Positions 1 through 6,818 of a stretch of DNA of 64,000 bases are shown here, piece after piece. The notes under the pieces are model-generated. The model saw only the letters and a list, made by a program, of their open reading frames with translations. It did not search any database and was not told where the DNA came from. The stretch spans positions 74,501 through 138,500 of the forward strand of contig NZ_CP084952.1 of assembly GCF_022788655.1 (NCBI RefSeq), written 5' to 3'. Numbering within the stretch: position 1 is the first letter of the stretch; each line of letters opens with the position of its first letter. A program made the position numbers and the translations under genes. This DNA comes from Sulfitobacter indolifex. GTDB lineage: Bacteria; Pseudomonadota; Alphaproteobacteria; Rhodobacterales; Rhodobacteraceae.

Positions 1-223
1 GCGGGAGGTGGCCGGACAGATCACGGCGTTCGTCTCGGAGGTGAGCGGCATTCGCCACGCGATGGAGCGGCACAGCCGCGCGCTCGAAGAGGCAGCCCTG
101 ACGCTGAAAGAGGCGACAGCGGGGACAGGAGAGCAGCGGATGCTGGGGCAGGAGATCCAGGCGATCTCCCACGATATCGCTTGGATCAAGGCGCAGCTCT
201 CCCAAGACGCCTTCGCGCCATAG
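1..223 (+). CDS. C-terminal part of an unknown coiled-coil protein (5' end outside window)
   Basis: The reading frame is open from the first base and ends at TAG 221-223. The visible 73 or so residues are rich in Glu, Ala and Arg with a heptad-like pattern, as in a C-terminal coiled coil. A GTG at 8 lies in frame but has no clear ribosome binding site, and the frame stays open upstream, so this is most likely the tail of a longer protein. No family is recognised. Confidence 0.5.
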   Translation, partial: REVAGQITAFVSEVSGIRHAMERHSRALEEAALTLKEATAGTGEQRMLGQEIQAISHDIAWIKAQLSQDAFAP

Positions 224-225
224 AC

Positions 226-492
226 ATGATCTGCGCGCTGCGGGGCGCGGCACGGTCTGTCTTTGCGCCGCGCGGCATCACCATAGGCATGGACCATGAG
301 AGGGGCTTTAACGTGGCCGGGCCGGAGTGGGGGATCGTCCTTGAGCGAAGCGGAGAGATCACTGGGGGAGGCAAACTGTCTCAAGAAAGCTATGAGCAAT
401 TTTTACACGCGGTCTGCGACCGGCTGCAAATCTCACACGTCGCACTGCAGCCCCGGGAAGAGAACGACCTCGCGTTCTCGCCCAGCTTATGA
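226..492 (+). CDS. Small hypothetical protein
   Basis: The frame starts at ATG 226, two bases after the stop of the preceding gene, and ends in TGA at 492, giving about 88 residues. The middle part (MDHERGFNVAGPEWG onward) has a balanced, protein-like composition with aromatic and acidic residues, whereas the first 20 residues are poorer. A later start at ATG 289 is possible. There is no strong Shine-Dalgarno sequence. No family is recognised. The close spacing to the upstream gene suggests one transcription unit. Confidence 0.4.
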   Translation: MICALRGAARSVFAPRGITIGMDHERGFNVAGPEWGIVLERSGEITGGGKLSQESYEQFLHAVCDRLQISHVALQPREENDLAFSPSL

Positions 493-733
493 GCGCCAAG
501 TGATCTTTATGCTAAAAGCTGCGGAGGGTTGGGGGCGGCGCATGATGGGTCATCACAGGCGCAAACCTTGATGGTCCGGTTCGGAAGCCTCGGTTCCGCG
601 AGAGAGGGGGGCGATGTTTGTCCGGCTCTTTGACGCTGGGTGCGCAAGAGATTTGATCCAAGTTTTGCCTCGATCATTAATTTGATCTGCGAGAAACGTC
701 ATATGAGGAAAAAACTCCAATGGCCGAAGTATT

Positions 734-1153
734 CTATGAAGAGGAAGGGGTCCAAATCCGGCCGCGCCATCCTGGAATCCCGTTTAGCATGTCGAATGCT
801 TCGTCACTCGACACGAGCGCCATGCCCATCTCGAGTGCGGTCACTCCGATCATTCGGTCGAACGGGTCTGGATGGTCCCACTCCATAGATCCCGCAAGCA
901 TGGCCATCCGTGCCGTATAGGGCGCGATCTTAAACCCATTCGTTACACAGATACGATCAAGGTGCGGAGCGTATGGTTCCATTTCTGGCCACCGCCCCTT
1001 CCTGACCTTCATCGTCATTTCGTGGAGGGAGCACGGCGGGACGTAAACCGCCGGTACATCCTCCAGCACGCGTCGAATTTCAGGCGTGATCCGACGAGAA
1101 CCGATCAGCCACCATGCAAGGATTTGGGTGTCGATAACGATCTCATTACTCAC
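734..1153 (-). CDS. vapC: PIN-domain ribonuclease toxin, VapC-like
   Basis: The protein of about 139 residues has the PIN-domain pattern: an N-terminal VIDTQILAWWL with the first acidic residue (Asp8), an SLHEMTMKV segment with Glu near 44, DPFDRMIGVTALE near 100, and LVSSDEAF near 118. These acidic residues normally bind metal for RNA cleavage. The GTG start at 1153 overlaps the antitoxin stop as GTGA, the usual coupling of such pairs; an in-frame GTG at 1162 is an alternative. It is expected to be a toxin neutralised by the upstream Phd-type protein. The RNA target cannot be told from the sequence. Confidence 0.88.
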   Translation of the reverse strand: MSNEIVIDTQILAWWLIGSRRITPEIRRVLEDVPAVYVPPCSLHEMTMKVRKGRWPEMEPYAPHLDRICVTNGFKIAPYTARMAMLAGSMEWDHPDPFDRMIGVTALEMGMALVSSDEAFDMLNGIPGWRGRIWTPSSS

Positions 1154-1380
1154 TCGCCCCACTCCGCGAGTTCGGCTGCGCTCATAGGCTCCATGAAGTC
1201 GGGTACGCTATCTTCGGGCACTAAACCCGCCAGTGGCCCAAACCGCAGCTGCGATGACGTTACTGGGACCAAACGCGCGGCTGGCACTCCACCGCGCGCA
1301 ATCACGACATCTTCACCCGCATCCACGGCGGCAAGAAGCTCAGAAAGCTTTGACTTCGCCTCGGCTACATTCATCTGCAT
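1150..1380 (-). CDS. Phd/YefM-type antitoxin
   Basis: The 76-residue protein begins MQMNVAEAKSKLSELLAAVD, the standard N-terminal DNA-binding fold of the Phd/YefM family, followed by VVIARGGVPAARLVPV. The C-terminal 30 residues would wrap the PIN toxin. A Shine-Dalgarno AGGTGAG lies just before ATG 1380. It is the first gene of a two-gene toxin-antitoxin operon. A perfect inverted repeat upstream suggests autorepression by the antitoxin or complex. Confidence 0.9.
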   Translation of the reverse strand: MQMNVAEAKSKLSELLAAVDAGEDVVIARGGVPAARLVPVTSSQLRFGPLAGLVPEDSVPDFMEPMSAAELAEWGE

Positions 1381-1396
1381 GGCTCACCTATATGCT

Positions 1397-1421
1397 ACAT
1401 GGTCTTGGACTTAGACCATGT
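1397..1421. promoter_or_regulatory. Inverted-repeat operator of the phd-vapC operon
   Basis: ACATGGTCT (1397-1405) and AGACCATGT (1413-1421) form a perfect 9-bp inverted repeat with a 7-base spacer, 17 bp upstream of the antitoxin start. The position and symmetry fit a toxin-antitoxin autoregulatory operator. Confidence 0.6.
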
Positions 1422-1614
1422 GAGGCGAATGTCAAGGCGCCGTGAGGGTCGAGACATCTTCTTCTTGGTGGAGGCGAGAAAACCCTTCTGCTTCTGCAGC
1501 CATAATGCGGCGGTAGGTTGTGATAACTTGCGTCACTACTTTACCTATATCTAACGACGAGCAAGGCGATCTGATGCCAGATGTCAGCAATGGGGCTTGC
1601 CTGGAGAGGTTGAT

Positions 1615-1644
1615 TTGAGGCATGCTGAGAGCATGACCTATAAT
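1615..1644 (+). promoter_or_regulatory. Sigma70-type promoter
   Basis: TTGAGG (1615-1620) and a perfect TATAAT (1639-1644) are separated by 18 bp. Transcription would begin near 1651 and run through the hairpin, the tRNA-like sequence and the downstream operon. The spacer contains GCATGCTGAGAGCATG, a short inverted repeat that could bind a regulator. Confidence 0.55.
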
Positions 1645-1668
1645 CCGCGCACCAACCACGTCGCTTGC

Positions 1669-1706
1669 CCCCGAATATCTAGCTGACTGGCTAGATATAA
1701 TCGGGG
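1669..1706 (+). other. Strong RNA hairpin in the leader, overlapping the tRNA-like 5' end
   Basis: Bases 1669-1683 pair with 1690-1706 over 15 bp with a two-A bulge (1699-1700) and a six-base loop (TGACTG). The 3' arm includes GGGG 1703-1706, and bases 1704-1706 are also the first bases of the acceptor stem proposed for the tRNA-like element. The two folds therefore compete, unlike in an ordinary tRNA leader. Confidence 0.55.
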
Positions 1707-1794
1707 AGTGCGCTGGTGCGGCGATGGGATTTATAGCCCCGTTGAGCAGTAGATGACTGTTAGAGTGAGAGTTCAATCCTCTCCACTCCTACCA
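1704..1794 (+). tRNA. Non-canonical class II tRNA-like sequence with encoded CCA; anticodon register ambiguous (UAU or UUA)
   Basis: The 3' half is convincing. The T arm is GAGAG/CTCTC around TTCAATC (1767-1783). The acceptor is GGGAGTG (1704-1710) with CACTCCT (1784-1790), one G-U pair. Discriminator A is at 1791 and CCA at 1792-1794. A long variable arm has a 6-bp stem (AGCAGT/ACTGTT). The 5' half is odd: the D arm is only CGC-TGGT-GCG (1711-1720). In the anticodon arm, GGG 1726-1728 pairs with C residues from 1737 onward. A 7-base loop (needing an A-C mismatch) gives anticodon UAU (1732-1734). An 8-base loop gives U1730 then UUA (1731-1733), which would read UAA. It could be a degenerate tRNA, an attachment-site remnant or a functional allo-tRNA/suppressor. 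Confidence 0.5.
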
Positions 1795-1816
1795 TTTTCT
1801 TACTCTCGAGGGGACT

Positions 1817-2713
1817 ATGACCCAAGCAATAGCATTGGCAGCCGTATAAGACGCGATCACTGCTAAGTACCCCGCCAGATCAGTCGAAATCACCGCACAG
1901 GTGCATCACATCCGCCCCGACGATGTCGCACATATCGACGTCTATGGATGTGATGACGCAATGACGCGACGAGCGATCAGAGCCGAGGCAGTGCAGTTGC
2001 TGCAACAGCTTGGTATCCATGTCGAGCTGGTCGGGGGGCATGACGTATATACGGTATCGGCAGATTACTCTGATCCCGCGTCCGTGCAAAACTACGCCAG
2101 CAGATTGCATCCCAGGCTGATCACCACGGCGGATTTTTTGAGGGCTTACAGCGAAGGTCGCGTGACCCGAGATGTCGCTATGGACGGCATCGGCGTAAAA
2201 AACTGCTGCGACTTTCGTCGTGCTTTGTTTGATTGCGGATTTGGTCATGCGACCATCCGAAGAGAGATCGAACTCGCGTCACTCACTGATCCGACGCCAG
2301 CGGGGTGGCTCTATGTCGATCTCGAAGGCCTCAATCCACGTATCATCGCCCACACAGAAGACAGGGATACGTATGTCGCCTACGCCCAGAGGCTCCGTGC
2401 TATTTTGCGAGCGTTGCATGGGGAGTTCCGCGCGGGTCCTTCAGTGAGCATGCGGGGTATGAAATTCCAAATTAACACCGCAATCTTTTCGCGCGAGCAA
2501 AGGGCCGCAGCCCGTCCTGCGTTAGCTGTTCGCCTTGCTGACGCCGGTTGCTCTGATGATGAGATTGCCAAGTTCCTCTGCCCTGAAACGATCTCCGAAT
2601 ATGCAATGCGCATTATGCGAGACGATCCCGCTCCGCCTGCGCGCATCCCGAAGCCTCGGAAGCGTCAGCCACCTCCCCAGCCTCCAATCTACGATTGTGA
2701 CAGCGATGACTGA
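1817..2713 (+). CDS. Unknown protein interrupted by an in-frame TAA at codon 11
   Basis: ATG 1817 follows a good Shine-Dalgarno (GAGGGG, 1808-1813) 22 bases after the tRNA-like CCA end. Ten codons (MTQAIALAAV) run to TAA 1847-1849. The same frame then stays open and protein-like to 2713, continuing DAITAKYPARSVEITAQ. Read through, it would be about 298 residues; restart at GTG 1901, which lacks a ribosome site, would give 270. The last 30 residues are Pro-, Arg- and Asp-rich. No family is recognised. It heads a three-gene operon with overlapping genes. Either this is a nonsense mutation or UAA is read through, possibly by the upstream tRNA-like element. Confidence 0.6.
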
Positions 2714-2906
2714 CGAGTTGTTTTCCCCCGGCATCCCACACATCGAGGTGCGGAGTTGGGATTGTGGACATACTATCACGCGGAAGCTTGACGATGTCCC
2801 ATCTGGGATCACGCAGCACAATTTTGAACGTCGCTCGATCTGTCAGTGCGGCACTGGATGGCCTCAGGTGAGGCGGTACCCGCGAAAGTCGTCTACATGG
2901 ATGTGA
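2706..2906 (+). CDS. Small Cys/His protein, possible zinc binder
   Basis: ATG 2706 overlaps the end of the previous gene by 8 bases (ATGACTGA), a typical coupling. The 66-residue product contains WDCGHT near residue 20 and ICQCGTGWP near residue 47, a CxH...CxC spacing that could bind one zinc ion. It overlaps the start of the next gene by about 50 bases in another frame. No family is recognised, and small size makes it less certain than its neighbours. Confidence 0.5.
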   Translation: MTDELFSPGIPHIEVRSWDCGHTITRKLDDVPSGITQHNFERRSICQCGTGWPQVRRYPRKSSTWM

Positions 2907-3538
2907 TTGCGCCATCATCCCCGGCATTCGAGTCCGGCCGCTTGGAGTTTGGGTGTCATGTGCGCATCGAGACGTTGATCTATGCGATGACGGCGGCAGG
3001 CATTGAGGGTGCCGAGCGCCTAAGAAACAAACCCGCCGGCTGGATCGGCATCTTTGAGGCTCTCGGCGCGCATCTAGCACAGGACCCAAGCAACTACTCG
3101 ATCAGCGATGCCAAAGAGGAGTTCGGCATGCTGTATCTCAAGGTGATCGACAAGAGAACAGGGCGCGCAGATACGGATCTCTTGCGGTGGTGCGCTGAGC
3201 AGAGCGCCGTGCGCTGCATGGTCTACGGCTCCCCGGGACGGATCCGCTCGGAGCTTGGATGGGTCATGACGCTCTCAGACGCAGCATTCGATATTTTGGT
3301 AGATACGCCCAACGAGCAGTTCTTGCGCTTGGTTTACCCTGTGTGGCGTATGGATAAGGATGATGTGATCGAGATGATTGTGGCCCGTTTCGCCACGCCG
3401 GCCGCGGCTTATGTCTGGTATTACTCTGAGTCCCTGTCCGGTTGTGGGGGCCGCACTGCGATGCAGCTCGTGCAGGAGGGTAAGGCGCAGCAGGTCTTGG
3501 ACTACCTCGACGCCGTCGATGCGGGAGTCTTCGAATAA
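2858..3538 (+). CDS. Unknown protein with a C-terminal MbcA/ParS-like (DUF2384-type) segment
   Basis: The frame opens at GTG 2846, and ATG 2858 is the likely start, giving about 226 residues. The first 180 residues have no recognised family. The C-terminal 45 residues (ESLSGCGGRTAMQLVQEG then a helix and DAVDAGVFE) match the pattern of the toxin-binding domain of Xre/MbcA/ParS antitoxins, where a small helical bundle ends in a conserved Gly-x-Phe/Tyr. This is a motif-level similarity only. Lacking an evident RES toxin beside it, the protein could be an antitoxin or regulator within the tRNA-like operon. A terminator follows at once. Confidence 0.7.
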   Translation: MASGEAVPAKVVYMDVIAPSSPAFESGRLEFGCHVRIETLIYAMTAAGIEGAERLRNKPAGWIGIFEALGAHLAQDPSNYSISDAKEEFGMLYLKVIDKRTGRADTDLLRWCAEQSAVRCMVYGSPGRIRSELGWVMTLSDAAFDILVDTPNEQFLRLVYPVWRMDKDDVIEMIVARFATPAAAYVWYYSESLSGCGGRTAMQLVQEGKAQQVLDYLDAVDAGVFE

Positions 3539-3544
3539 TAGGGC

Positions 3545-3569
3545 AGGGCCGCCCGCGGGTGGCCCTTTG
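3545..3569 (+). terminator. Rho-independent terminator of the 1817-3538 operon
   Basis: AGGGCC (3545-3550) pairs with GGCCCT (3561-3566) and is followed by a short T run. The inner bases GCCCGCGGGT can extend the stem. It lies 7 bases after the operon's last stop codon. Confidence 0.6.
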
Positions 3570-3702
3570 ATCCAGCCTCCACTTGGTTATCTCGCTCGCG
3601 CGTGGACCTTACTAGAGGCGGGGATACGCTGTCGCAGCTGGTCTGTCGTCTCGTACACTACCATAGCATATTGCGTTTTACGCATCACGCAACGTTGAGG
3701 TG

Positions 3703-3723
3703 CGCTCCCCTGATAAGGGAGCG
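3703..3723 (+). other. 5' leader hairpin before the MNT gene
   Basis: CGCTCCC (3703-3709) and GGGAGCG (3717-3723) form a perfect 7-bp stem with loop CTGATAA, only about 20 bases before ATG 3744. A second inverted repeat, TTGCG/CGCAA, lies at 3671-3692. Either could be an operator or leader structure for the downstream gene. Confidence 0.4.
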
Positions 3724-3743
3724 GTTTGGGAAGGATCAAAAAT

Positions 3744-4058
3744 ATGTGCAAGACGACTGATATCATTCGCAGCAGATCTGATAAGCGCCATAACGCGGCG
3801 CTGTCGGCGTGGTATGCGATCAAGTCTGATCTCGAAGCCGTAGGTCTGAAGGCGAAACTTTTCGGCTCTCTGGCGAATGGTGACTTCAGGGGTCATTCCG
3901 ATATCGATCTGGTGATTAGATTGGGAGACAGCGGGATGTCCAGGTCTGCTGTTGATCGTATCGTCAGCAAGGCATCACCTGATATCCTAGTGGACTTGCT
4001 TTTCGAAGAAGACCTAACGCCGTCAGACTTGGAAACCTTCGTTGGCACCTGGGCGTAG
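3744..4058 (+). CDS. MNT-type minimal nucleotidyltransferase
   Basis: Start ATG 3744 is preceded by GGAAGGA; an upstream in-frame TTG at 3726 is less likely. The 104-residue protein has the nucleotidyltransferase signature FGSLANGDFRGHSDID near residues 40-55 (GS-x(n)-D-x-D), with a further acidic strand ILVDLLFEED near 85-95. Minimal nucleotidyltransferases are often antitoxins that AMPylate a HEPN toxin. Here the neighbour downstream is a frameshifted membrane protein, and the nearest HEPN protein is the convergent Abi_2 gene, so pairing is uncertain. It ends soon after the third acidic residue, shorter than many relatives. Confidence 0.8.
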   Translation: MCKTTDIIRSRSDKRHNAALSAWYAIKSDLEAVGLKAKLFGSLANGDFRGHSDIDLVIRLGDSGMSRSAVDRIVSKASPDILVDLLFEEDLTPSDLETFVGTWA

Positions 4059-4167
4059 TGTGTTACGCTCCTGCTGGACCCAAATGGGTCTGCACCACGA
4101 TCGCGCCTCTGAAGAGCGGATTCCGGCGTTGGCAAAGTCGCCAGCAATCAAGCAATGCACGCCGTGC

Positions 4168-4409
4168 ATGCCGTCAGTTGACCCGCAAATTGCGGCCAGC
4201 CTTGATGTCCTGCGCACCGACCTGGAGAATTCTGAGAAAAGACACTGGAAACGCTGTTCGTTATCTCTGGCATCGCAGGTAGCGTTGGCGCGTTTCACGT
4301 TGCTTGGCGTGCTCACAACAAATCCTACAAGGCTACTGGGCCCGATGAAGCGCTCGTGAGGCGCTTCGTTGAGGCCGCCCCACTAACTCTGATGAAAGAC
4401 ATCACATGA
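4168..4409 (+). pseudogene. Small membrane protein with a -1 frameshift
   Basis: From ATG 4168 the frame encodes MPSVDPQIAASLDVLRTDLE and reaches GAG AAA AGA near 4234. A protein-like continuation lies in the -1 frame: KKTLETLFVISGIAGSVGA, a membrane helix, then HVAWRAHNKSYK and a tail ending in TGA 4407-4409. Joining at the AAAA run gives about 80 residues. A terminator-like hairpin follows, which supports a real transcription unit. This may be a simple indel, a sequencing error or programmed slippage; no family is recognised. Confidence 0.4.
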
Positions 4410-4447
4410 TGCGTATCGCACCATCTCAGATCTGCCCAAAGGCGTCT

Positions 4448-4468
4448 AAAATCCGGGAGGCGGGTTTT
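4448..4468 (+). terminator. Terminator-like hairpin
   Basis: AAAATCCG (4448-4455) pairs with CGGGTTTT (4461-4468) over 8 bp with loop GGAGG. It ends in TTTT and lies 40 bases after the frameshifted small gene; on the other strand it could also end the Abi transcript. Confidence 0.45.
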
Positions 4469-4596
4469 ATGTTTAGTGATTTTTTGTGAGGCGTGAATCT
4501 CGCAAAGGTTGTGCGTCGGGCCCCCTGAAAGTAGGCATGAAAGAGGCTTCAAAGGGCGTTCTCATGCCGCGCACAAGCTCCCCGGTCGCGCTGGCG

Positions 4597-5664
4597 TCAG
4601 TTCCAGATGGCTTCGTGCTCCCAGCCTTCCGGGAACCCGGCGGTCTGGGGGCGGATCTCGTATGTGAGGTTCTGGGCCAAGATCATGTCGCGGAGACGAA
4701 TGTGCCACTCCGTGCGCGGATAGTACTGCCGCAGCATGAAGATCATGATGACGATTGCGCTGTAGATTTTCTTCGTCGGCGCATCGTCCCCCATCCTGGG
4801 CTGGCGGAGATGGTCTAACTGCCCGAAAGTTGTCTTAGGTGGGACACCTGGGCTGTTGACGAGGGGCTTGTTCCACGTCCGGGCGTGATGTGCGCAGCTG
4901 TTGCGGACGTCGTTGAGCGCTGTGATCCATGAAGCGAAGGTCTTCATGGGGAGGTCTGAGTGGATACGCGCCGCGATTGCCATTTTGTTCTTGTCGGACA
5001 GGTGGGCGATGATGTGGGTCAAATTGCCCCAGGTCCATGTCCCGGCCTCAATCCAGATCGGTGGAGGACCGAAGTACTTCAGTGCGAAATGCTTCGCGAA
5101 GTCCTCTTTCGAGCTTCTGAAGTGTTGATCTAGGCCAGCTATGAAGAGCTCAAGAGGCGTGCTGCCGTCTTCGCCCTTTTCGCTGAAGCGATCTTTGTAT
5201 GAGCGTCTGTCGCGATGTGCATAGGGGCCCCGCTCTCCAAGAACCTCAATCATCGCGGTTCTGACTGCGATCTCAATGCGCTCGATCGCGTCCAGAAGTT
5301 CGATACGGAGGGCTTTATCGAAGAGGTAGAAGTCGATTGCATGATCGAACGTCGTACCCTTTTTGAACTTGTCGCACCGAACCTTCTTCTCTGCCTCACC
5401 CTCCGGCGTCGGGATCAGACAGAGGTCACGGTACGGATACGCAAAAGCGCTGAGCCTATAGTATCCGATGCGGTGCAAGGAACGCTCTGCATGGCCCCTA
5501 TCAGGGATTTCCATACCTCTCATCAACATGATGTCGATGCAATCACTGATCGACTTGTGCTGCTTTAGGTACTTCAATGTTAATACGGCAATGTCCAGAA
5601 AGTAGAAGACCGGGCTGTAACGAGGCGACTGAGGCCAGGTCAGGGAGCACCGGTCATAAGGCAA
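4597..5664 (-). CDS. Abi_2 family HEPN protein (AbiD/AbiF-like abortive infection)
   Basis: The core matches the Abi_2 family: a helical start KYLKQHKSISDCIDIMLMRG, the signature RIGYYRLSAFAYPYRD near residues 65-80, DHAIDFYLFDKALR near 107-120, and a HEPN motif RNSCAHH at 254-260 (R-x4-H) expected to form the RNase site. Abi_2/AbiF proteins are known as abortive-infection toxins, some paired with a non-coding RNA, and are related to the HEPN nucleases of Cas13. ATG 5664 is used here, but the first 26 residues look non-coding and TTG 5577 is a plausible real start. It faces the MNT gene convergently. Confidence 0.85.
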   Translation of the reverse strand: MPYDRCSLTWPQSPRYSPVFYFLDIAVLTLKYLKQHKSISDCIDIMLMRGMEIPDRGHAERSLHRIGYYRLSAFAYPYRDLCLIPTPEGEAEKKVRCDKFKKGTTFDHAIDFYLFDKALRIELLDAIERIEIAVRTAMIEVLGERGPYAHRDRRSYKDRFSEKGEDGSTPLELFIAGLDQHFRSSKEDFAKHFALKYFGPPPIWIEAGTWTWGNLTHIIAHLSDKNKMAIAARIHSDLPMKTFASWITALNDVRNSCAHHARTWNKPLVNSPGVPPKTTFGQLDHLRQPRMGDDAPTKKIYSAIVIMIFMLRQYYPRTEWHIRLRDMILAQNLTYEIRPQTAGFPEGWEHEAIWN

Positions 5665-5678
5665 TAAAGGACAATAGT

Positions 5679-5752
5679 GTCGGAGGCGACAATGTCAACA
5701 TTGGAAGTAGGGCGGGTAACGCGGGCGGTAACCTATCCCACCAACCCCCGCC
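5679..5752 (-). ncRNA. Candidate structured RNA upstream of the Abi_2 gene
   Basis: Three hairpins lie in 74 bases: GTCG-GAGG-CGAC (5679-5690), CAATG-TCAA-CATTG (5690-5703) and GGCGGG (5711-5716) with CCCGCC (5747-5752). The last encloses two copies of a GCGGG/GCGG-TAAC unit. An AT-rich, promoter-like stretch follows at 5753-5800. Because Abi_2/AbiF toxins can pair with RNA antitoxins, this block is the natural place to look for one. That assignment is inference. Confidence 0.35.
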
Positions 5753-5762
5753 TATAATACAT

Positions 5763-5800
5763 TCAATATAAATAATATGGATCAATATAAATAATATGGA
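5763..5800. repeat. 19-bp tandem direct repeat
   Basis: TCAATATAAATAATATGGA occurs twice back to back (5763-5781 and 5782-5800) without a mismatch. It lies just upstream of the candidate RNA and the Abi_2 gene, where it could be promoter or operator sequence. Confidence 0.85.
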
Positions 5801-6256
5801 TGCCCTGTTTCTCGGTGCGGACAAGCGTCGGACTTGAGATGTTACACAGCTTAACACCACGGTTGTCATTCATAGATACCAACACCGCGTCTTTCGACCG
5901 CTGCCGCCAGCCCACGGGCCAGCTTTGATACCCTCCCGATCAACGGTCCTCCTCTCCCCGGCCAGTATAACTCCGGACTTTCCTACCCCCGTATAGACCA
6001 CGACCGGCTCAGTCGGGTGAGCTTCGCAAACTAGCTTACCCACCCATTGGGCCGTGTCGTAATATGCGAAAAACTTATTCTCAGGTCCGGGTGTTTTTAA
6101 GCCCTGCATGGATGCTGCTTGTGAGCCGGAGCCGCACGCGGCCGTATTTGACGAGGTTTTCCACAGTCCTTTTACGCATCCAGGCCTCAGCAGCTTTCTT
6201 TAAGGTTTCCGCACTTGGTACCTTGCGGAAGTGCAGCAAGACTTGGAGAAAGCCAA
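5801..6256. other. No confident gene
   Basis: This stretch holds only weak frames. The best is a minus-strand frame over 5870-6109 with an acceptable composition (AQWVGKLVCEAHPTEP) but no ribosome site or recognised family. Confidence 0.4.
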
Positions 6257-6511
6257 ATGAGTACGACTACGGATACAAGCTTGGAAGCGGCCCAGGCGGT
6301 GCTTAACTATCTGAGGGTAACGTTCCCGAAGTGCGTTCTCACGAACCCTAAGACTTTTGATCGCTTTATGCTGGAGGCGATGGCCTTCATGGAGAACGGC
6401 CCCCTGGAGGTGCGCAAAATTCGTGCGATGGTGGACTTCGTGTGCGACGCAGGGTTGGACCCTTATGACGATGGCTATGAGGACTGCTATGAAGAGTACG
6501 TTTGTCCCTGA
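6257..6511 (+). CDS. Small hypothetical protein
   Basis: ATG 6257 is preceded by GGAGA (near 6245). The 84-residue product starts MSTTTDTSLEAAQAVLNYLR and ends in a very acidic, aromatic tail DPYDDGYEDCYEEYVCP. The body is predicted helical with KIRAMVDFVCDAGLD. No family is recognised. It is followed by a structured, untranslated region that may be a separate RNA. Confidence 0.6.
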   Translation: MSTTTDTSLEAAQAVLNYLRVTFPKCVLTNPKTFDRFMLEAMAFMENGPLEVRKIRAMVDFVCDAGLDPYDDGYEDCYEEYVCP

Positions 6512-6533
6512 TTTCTTTCCTGCCCATGCACAG

Positions 6534-6641
6534 CTAGCTCTCCCGTCTCGGCCAGCCTCGGGCTGGCGGTGCTGTCTGGCCCAAGCGATAGGCTTTACCG
6601 ACGACCCCTCCAGGGGCAGGTTCCGACCTGGAGAGGGCTAG
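6534..6641 (+). ncRNA. Candidate small structured RNA
   Basis: Bases 6534-6542 pair with 6633-6641 over 9 bp (one G-U), closing a 108-base unit. Inside are GCCAGCC-TCG-GGCTGGC (6551-6567) and CAGGT-TCCG-ACCTG (6617-6630), the latter with a UNCG-type tetraloop. No coding frame covers it. The strand is not certain, since inverted repeats fold on both strands. Confidence 0.3.
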
Positions 6642-6818
6642 TTACAGGACGTTGCTGCATTTGAATTCTTGCATTTGGGGTGTTGTTGCCCAGGATTGGG
6701 GCAAGATTTTTAAACCAAGGAGAATCTTGTGAGAAGTAATCTTTCAGGAGAACGGATTGCTATTCAGTTGGAATTATAACGGCTCATCAGTACTCATTTT
6801 AAGAAAGCTTTCAGTCCA

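Noticed and set aside
1696..1701. TATAAT just before the tRNA-like sequence as its promoter
   Set aside because: It lies inside the hairpin and only 3 bases before the tRNA-like 5' end, with no -35 at the right distance. The 1615-1644 promoter fits better.
1432..1776. Minus-strand open frame of 114 codons over the promoter and tRNA-like sequence
   Set aside because: It covers hairpins and a tRNA-like structure, has a shadow-like composition and lacks a ribosome site.
1704..1849. Two-piece tmRNA with MTQAIALAAV as tag
   Set aside because: The short peptide ends like a tag, but the order of T arm, CCA and frame does not match a tmRNA, and the frame continues as protein after TAA.
5870..6109. 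Minus-strand frame as a gene
   Set aside because: No start signal or family. It was kept only as a note in the intergenic entry.
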